10,040 nt of DNA from Deferribacteres bacterium. GTDB taxonomy: Bacteria; Thermosulfidibacterota; Thermosulfidibacteria; Thermosulfidibacterales; Thermosulfidibacteraceae. The position numbers were made by a program, and so were the translations under genes. The stretch spans positions 1-10,040 of the forward strand of contig JAADEW010000093.1 in assembly GCA_013153205.1 (NCBI GenBank), in the 5' to 3' direction. Every line of letters starts with the position of its first letter. Positions within the stretch are counted from its first letter, which is position 1. Below the pieces are notes generated by a model. It was not told the DNA's origin and ran no database searches. It worked only from the letters and a program-made list of their open reading frames with translations. Positions 6,410 to 10,040 of the stretch are shown here, one piece after another.

Positions 6410-9103
6410 ATGGCTATGATAACCAAGCTGTTGGAAAAGGTTATTGGAACGAAAAACGAAAGGGAACTGAAGAAGCTCTGGCCCATTGTTCACAAGATAA
6501 ACGAGCTTGAGCCGGAGGTCTCTTCCCTTTCGGATGAGGCACTGGCTAAAAAGACCGAGGAATTTAAAAAGCGCCTTGCGGACGGGGAAACTCTGGACGA
6601 CCTTCTGGTTGAGTCTTTTGCCGTGGTTAGAGAGGTGGCTAAAAGAACCCTGGGTATGCGTCCTTTTGATGTTCAGCTTCTGGGCGGGATAGTGCTTCAT
6701 CAGGGAAAGATAGCGGAGATGAAAACAGGTGAGGGAAAGACCCTCGTTGCCACCCTTCCCATATACCTCAACGCCTTAACAGGTAGGGGTGTTCACCTCG
6801 TTACGGTGAACGACTACCTTGCCCGAAGGGATGCCATGTGGATGGGTCCCATATACCTGTTTTTAGGGCTCACCGTTGGCGTTATCCAGCACGATGCATC
6901 TTTTCTGGTTGAGTGGGAGGATAGAGAGACTTTCAGAACCAAGCTCGTTCCGTGCACGAGAAGGGAAGCCTACCTTGCCGATGTGACCTACGGCCAGAAC
7001 AACGAGTTCGGTTTTGACTATCTGCGCGACAACATGGCCTGGGACATAGAGGACTGTGTGCAGAGGGAGCTTTATTACGCCATCGTTGACGAGGTGGACA
7101 GCATCCTTATTGACGAGGCGAGAACTCCCCTCATCATCTCGGGTCCGGCGGAGGAGTCCACGGAGCTTTACTACACCGCCAACAGGGTGGTTCAGGGGCT
7201 GAAAAAAGATGTGCATTACGAGATTGACGAGGAGTCCAAAACGGTGATGCTTACTGAGGAGGGCATAGCCGAGCTTGAGAGAAGGCTTGGAATAGACAAC
7301 CTTTACGACCCCATACACATAGACCTTCTCCACAAGATAGAGCAGGCATTAAGAGCTCATGTGCTTTTCAAAAGGGATGTGGATTATGTGGTTAAAGACG
7401 GAGAGGTCATCATCGTTGACGAGTTCACCGGAAGGCTCATGCCGGGAAGGCGCTGGTCCGACGGCTTGCATCAGGCTATTGAAGCCAAAGAGGGGGTTAA
7501 GATAAAGGCGGAAAACCAGACTCTCGCCACCATAACCTTTCAGAACTACTTCCGCATGTATGAAAAGCTTGCAGGTATGACGGGAACCGCTGAAACGGAA
7601 GCCGCCGAGTTTATGGAGATATACGGCCTTGATGTGGTGGTGATACCCACCCACAAGCCCATGATAAGGGTTGACTATCCCGATGTGGTTTTCAGAACCC
7701 AGAAAGAAAAGTGGGAGGCGGTGGTTAAGGAGATAGAGGAGCTTCACAAGAAGGGAAGGCCTGTTCTCGTGGGAACCACTTCCATAGAGGCTTCGGAAAA
7801 GCTTTCCTCCATGCTGAAGAAACGGAGAATAAAGCACAATGTGCTCAACGCCAAATATCACGAAAAGGAGGCAGAAATCATCGCTCAGGCGGGGCGATTG
7901 GGTGCGGTGACCATTGCCACCAACATGGCAGGCCGTGGAACGGATATTATGCTCGGTGGGAATCCGGAATACCTTGCGAAAGAGGTGCTGAAAAAGAGGC
8001 ACGGCACGCTGGAGGGCGTATCCAAAGAGGAGTGGGAGAGGGAGCTTGAGAAAGCCCGCAAAATCACCGAGGAGGAGAAGAAAAAGGTCATAGAGCTGGG
8101 AGGACTTCACATAATCGGAACGGAAAGACACGAATCCCGCCGCGTTGACAACCAGCTCAGGGGCCGTGCTGGAAGGCAGGGAGACCCCGGTTCAACCCGG
8201 TTTTTCCTTTCGCTGGAGGACGACCTTCTGCGCATCTTCGGCGGGGATAAGCTGAAGAAGATTATGGACAAGCTTGGAATGAAGGAAGGAGAGCCCATAG
8301 AGCATCCCTGGGTTTCAAAGGCTATAGAGAACGCGCAGAAAAAGGTGGAAGCCCACAACTTTGAGATAAGGAAGCACCTTTTAGAGTATGACGATGTTAT
8401 GAACAAGCAGAGAGAAGTGGTCTATGCCCAGAGGAGAAAGATACTTGAGGGACACGACCTGAGAGAAGAGATAATGGGCATAGTGCACGAGCTTATAGAC
8501 TCAATAGTTGAGCGGTATGCCCCTGAAAGGGAGGTTGACACCTCCGGTATCGTTAAGGAGTTCAACCGGATATTCAACTGCAAGATTTCCGAGGATGAGA
8601 TAAAGGGGCTTGAGAAGGAAGAGATAAAAGAGAAGCTTAAAGAGATTGCAGAGGCTATTTACAAAGAGAAAGAGGAGCTTGCAGGAAGGGAGAACATCGC
8701 CCGTATAGAGAGAATGATTTTCCTGTACACCCTTGATTCTCTGTGGAAAGACCACCTTCTTGCCATGGACCACTTGAGGGATGTGATTGGCTTGAGGGGT
8801 TATGGTCAGAAGGACCCCTTGAACGAGTATAAGAAGGAGAGTTTTGAGCTCTTTGCCGATATGATAGAACGCCTCAAGAGGCAGGTGGTGGAGACCCTTT
8901 ACAGAATTGAGGTCAGGGTTGAGGGCTCTGAGGTTGAGGAGAAGGTAAAGAAAAAGAGAAAGAGCAGGTATATTGAGCACAGAGGCGATGCGGAATCAAA
9001 GGTGGAAACCGTGAGGCGTTCTGGGAGAAAGATAGGAAGAAATGAACCCTGCCCCTGCGGCTCCGGAAAGAAATACAAACACTGTTGCGGTAAAAGGGCT
9101 TAA
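6410..9103 (+). CDS. secA: Preprotein translocase ATPase SecA
   Basis: An 897-residue SecA, close to the E. coli length, the motor that drives unfolded preproteins through SecYEG. Visible parts in order: N-terminal helix; NBD1 with Walker A MKTGEGKT (104-111), VTVNDYLARRD and Walker B VDEVD (226-230); the preprotein cross-linking domain with TVMLTEEGI; NBD2 with GTTSIEASE, NMAGRGTDI and GRAGRQGDPGSTRFFLSLEDDL; then the helical scaffold/wing region with LLEYDDVMNKQR and LDSLWKDHLLAMDHLR. A lysine/arginine-rich linker leads to a C-terminal SEC-C zinc domain (C881, C883, C892, C893), which in the family binds zinc, SecB and lipid. A short insert after residue 160 (the LVEWEDRETF part) precedes CTRREAYLADVTYG, a variant I have seen in several phyla. 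ATG 6410 has AGGAGG 6 nt upstream, the best ribosome-binding site in the array. A terminator starts within its stop codon. Confidence 0.99.
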   Translation: MAMITKLLEKVIGTKNERELKKLWPIVHKINELEPEVSSLSDEALAKKTEEFKKRLADGETLDDLLVESFAVVREVAKRTLGMRPFDVQLLGGIVLHQGKIAEMKTGEGKTLVATLPIYLNALTGRGVHLVTVNDYLARRDAMWMGPIYLFLGLTVGVIQHDASFLVEWEDRETFRTKLVPCTRREAYLADVTYGQNNEFGFDYLRDNMAWDIEDCVQRELYYAIVDEVDSILIDEARTPLIISGPAEESTELYYTANRVVQGLKKDVHYEIDEESKTVMLTEEGIAELERRLGIDNLYDPIHIDLLHKIEQALRAHVLFKRDVDYVVKDGEVIIVDEFTGRLMPGRRWSDGLHQAIEAKEGVKIKAENQTLATITFQNYFRMYEKLAGMTGTAETEAAEFMEIYGLDVVVIPTHKPMIRVDYPDVVFRTQKEKWEAVVKEIEELHKKGRPVLVGTTSIEASEKLSSMLKKRRIKHNVLNAKYHEKEAEIIAQAGRLGAVTIATNMAGRGTDIMLGGNPEYLAKEVLKKRHGTLEGVSKEEWERELEKARKITEEEKKKVIELGGLHIIGTERHESRRVDNQLRGRAGRQGDPGSTRFFLSLEDDLLRIFGGDKLKKIMDKLGMKEGEPIEHPWVSKAIENAQKKVEAHNFEIRKHLLEYDDVMNKQREVVYAQRRKILEGHDLREEIMGIVHELIDSIVERYAPEREVDTSGIVKEFNRIFNCKISEDEIKGLEKEEIKEKLKEIAEAIYKEKEELAGRENIARIERMIFLYTLDSLWKDHLLAMDHLRDVIGLRGYGQKDPLNEYKKESFELFADMIERLKRQVVETLYRIEVRVEGSEVEEKVKKKRKSRYIEHRGDAESKVETVRRSGRKIGRNEPCPCGSGKKYKHCCGKRA

Positions 9104-9135
9104 AAAGAGGGGGAGAGAGACTCCCCCCTCTTTTT
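9102..9135. terminator. Bidirectional rho-independent terminator between secA and hup
   Basis: A 14-base left arm (9102-9115, AAAAAGAGGGGGAG) pairs with 9121-9135 around a 5-nt loop, AGAGA, with one bulged C at 9123. The stem has a GC-rich core and ends in T5 on the plus strand; the A5 at the left gives a U-tract on the minus strand. It can therefore end the secA operon and the convergent HU transcript. The left arm begins inside the secA TAA, and the HU stop is only 10 nt away on the other side. Confidence 0.88.
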
Positions 9136-9144
9136 ACTGCGTTT

Positions 9145-9417
9145 TTATTTTACGCTCTCTTTAAGAAGCTTTCCGGGTTTGAATTTGGGTACCTTAGCGG
9201 CAGGTATGATAATCTCTTCCTTGGTCTGGGGATTTCTGCCTTTTCTTGCGGCTCTTTCAGCAACATAAAATGTTCCAAAACCAACCAGCGTAACCTTTTC
9301 ACCCTTAGAGAGAGCTTCCGTCACGCCTTTGATGAAAGCGTTAAGAGCTTTCTCTGCTGTGGCTTTGGTTATTCCTGCTTCTTTTGCTATGTAGCTAACC
9401 AGTTCTGCCTTGGTCAT
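9145..9417 (-). CDS. hup: HU family DNA-binding protein
   Basis: A 90-residue histone-like protein of exact family length, which works as a dimer that bends and compacts DNA. Motifs: N-terminal helices (MTKAELVSYIAKEAGITKATAEKAL), the hinge VGFGTF (45-50), and the arm RKGRNPQTKEEI (59-69) with the intercalating P63, then IPAAKVPKFKPGKLLKE. The arm sequence and lack of extensions favour HU over IHF subunits. The ATG has GGGAGG 5 nt upstream. It is a single-gene unit, with its own near-consensus promoter (9453-9482) and a terminator shared with secA, which fits an abundant protein. Confidence 0.96.
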   Translation of the reverse strand: MTKAELVSYIAKEAGITKATAEKALNAFIKGVTEALSKGEKVTLVGFGTFYVAERAARKGRNPQTKEEIIIPAAKVPKFKPGKLLKESVK

Positions 9418-9452
9418 GGTGACCTCCCATTATTAGTGTTTTTCTGTAAAAA

Positions 9453-9482
9453 ATGATATGTGTATGCAAATGAGCTTGTCAA
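9453..9482 (-). promoter_or_regulatory. Strong sigma-70-type promoter for the HU gene
   Basis: On the minus strand a perfect TTGACA (9482-9477), an 18-nt spacer and TATCAT (9458-9453, 5/6) lie upstream of the HU gene, giving a leader of roughly 25-30 nt with GGGAGG before the ATG. It is the clearest promoter in the window and suits a highly expressed gene. Confidence 0.75.
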
Positions 9483-9505
9483 GAGCTTTAAAGAGAGTTT
9501 ATGCT
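9476..9505 (+). promoter_or_regulatory. Possible promoter for proC, overlapping the HU promoter
   Basis: TTGTCA (9476-9481, 5/6), an 18-nt spacer and TATGCT (9500-9505, 4/6) point towards proC. Its -35 hexamer overlaps the HU -35 on the other strand because the core CTTGTCAAG is almost palindromic. The leader would be about 50 nt. The motif is weaker than that of HU and other A/T-rich starts in 9500-9545 are possible. Confidence 0.4.
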
Positions 9506-9562
9506 GAAAATGGATTAAAAAACTAAACTTGCCGACAAAACATGGTTTTATGGAGGTTGGTT

Positions 9563-10040
9563 ATGGTGGGCATTATCGGATTTGGTAAGATGGGAGAGGC
9601 TATCGGTTTGAGTTTGAAGTCCAATTTTGGTGAGGAAGTAGGGGTTTTTGATGTTGACGGGAAGAGAAGAAGGCTTGCTGAGGAGAAGGGGCTGACGGTC
9701 TTTTCGGACAATGCGGAGCTTGTATCTTCATCGGAAATCGTGATTCTGGCAGTTAAGCCTCAGGTTATAGAGTGTGTGGCTGATGAAATCAGGGGAAGGC
9801 TTGACGGAAAGCTTGTGGTTTCCATTGCGGCTGGAGTGAGCTGTGAAAAGCTGAAAAAAATTCTGGGGATTGACAGGGTGGTGAGAGTTATGCCAAACAC
9901 CCCTGCCCTCGTCTCTGAGGGGGCTGTTGCCGTCTCTTTTTGCGGAAGCTTTTCCGAAGAGGAGAGGCAGACCGTTTTGAGGCTTCTTTCCGCACTTGGC
10001 AGGACCTTTGAGGTGCCGGAGGGCTATATGGACGCTGTGA
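9563..10040 (+). CDS. proC: Pyrroline-5-carboxylate reductase (3' end outside window)
   Basis: The reading frame is open from the ATG to the right edge, giving 159 complete codons of a protein that is usually about 265-275 residues. It begins MVGIIGFGKMGEAI, the Rossmann dinucleotide-binding GxGxMG motif, followed by ILAVKPQ (about 72-78), VVSIAAGVS, VMPNTPALVSEGA (about 113-125) and EGYMDAV at the edge, where the family continues with TG(L/V)SGS. These are the ordered signatures of ProC, which reduces 1-pyrroline-5-carboxylate to proline with NAD(P)H as the last step of proline synthesis. GGAGG lies 6 nt before the ATG. The active-site and dimerisation C-terminal half is not visible. It is divergent from the HU gene. 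Confidence 0.95.
   Translation, partial: MVGIIGFGKMGEAIGLSLKSNFGEEVGVFDVDGKRRRLAEEKGLTVFSDNAELVSSSEIVILAVKPQVIECVADEIRGRLDGKLVVSIAAGVSCEKLKKILGIDRVVRVMPNTPALVSEGAVAVSFCGSFSEEERQTVLRLLSALGRTFEVPEGYMDAV

Noticed and set aside
7349..8131. A 260-codon open frame on the minus strand
   Set aside because: It lies wholly antisense inside secA, with no family signature or ribosome site context; long antisense frames are expected in this codon usage.
1..10040. CRISPR array, insertion sequence or defence system
   Set aside because: No regularly spaced repeats, transposase or terminal inverted repeats are present, and all genes but the left-edge pair are core functions.

Overview
The window is an ordinary-looking stretch of bacterial chromosome with dense housekeeping genes and one less ordinary anaerobic metal-enzyme locus at the left edge. 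Coding density is very high, arginine is mostly AGG/AGA and isoleucine is often ATA, and the proteins are rich in Lys/Glu/Arg. With an oxygen-sensitive 2-hydroxyacyl-CoA-dehydratase-type Fe-S protein, this suggests a strictly anaerobic, possibly thermophilic, deep-branching bacterium. This is inference; I cannot name the phylum from sequence alone.

Left edge (1-1378, minus strand): a single-subunit 2-hydroxyacyl-CoA dehydratase/double-cubane-cluster-type protein. It overlaps by one base (TAATG) the first 14 codons of a BadF/HgdC-type ATPase activator that runs off the window. A TTGACT/TAAACT promoter lies upstream.

Centre (about 1443-9103, plus strand): one tightly packed array of yicC, gmk, a Xer tyrosine recombinase, hslV, hslU, an M50 site-2-type membrane protease and secA. 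Gaps are 1-11 nt or the genes overlap, so I read it as one operon from a TTGAAA-17-TAGTAT promoter at 1443-1471. It joins RNA turnover (YicC), GMP phosphorylation (Gmk), chromosome dimer resolution (Xer), two proteolysis systems (HslVU, M50) and protein export (SecA). It ends in a strong hairpin at 9102-9135, A-flanked and T-flanked, that also serves the convergent HU gene.

Right edge (9145-10040): the HU gene (minus) and the start of proC (plus) diverge from a 145-nt spacer. In it the near-consensus HU promoter and a weaker plus-strand promoter overlap at a shared CTTGTCAAG -35 core.

Points most worth a second look: the dehydratase-like protein/ATPase pair; the abnormal hslV start, where an ideal Shine-Dalgarno site sits 8 nt before AAG rather than ATG; and a yicC start that is more likely GTG at 1501 than ATG at 1486. 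I see no CRISPR array, tRNA, rRNA, insertion sequence or prophage. No gene-free stretch exceeds 300 bases; the longest, 1322-1500 and 9418-9562, are covered by promoter entries.
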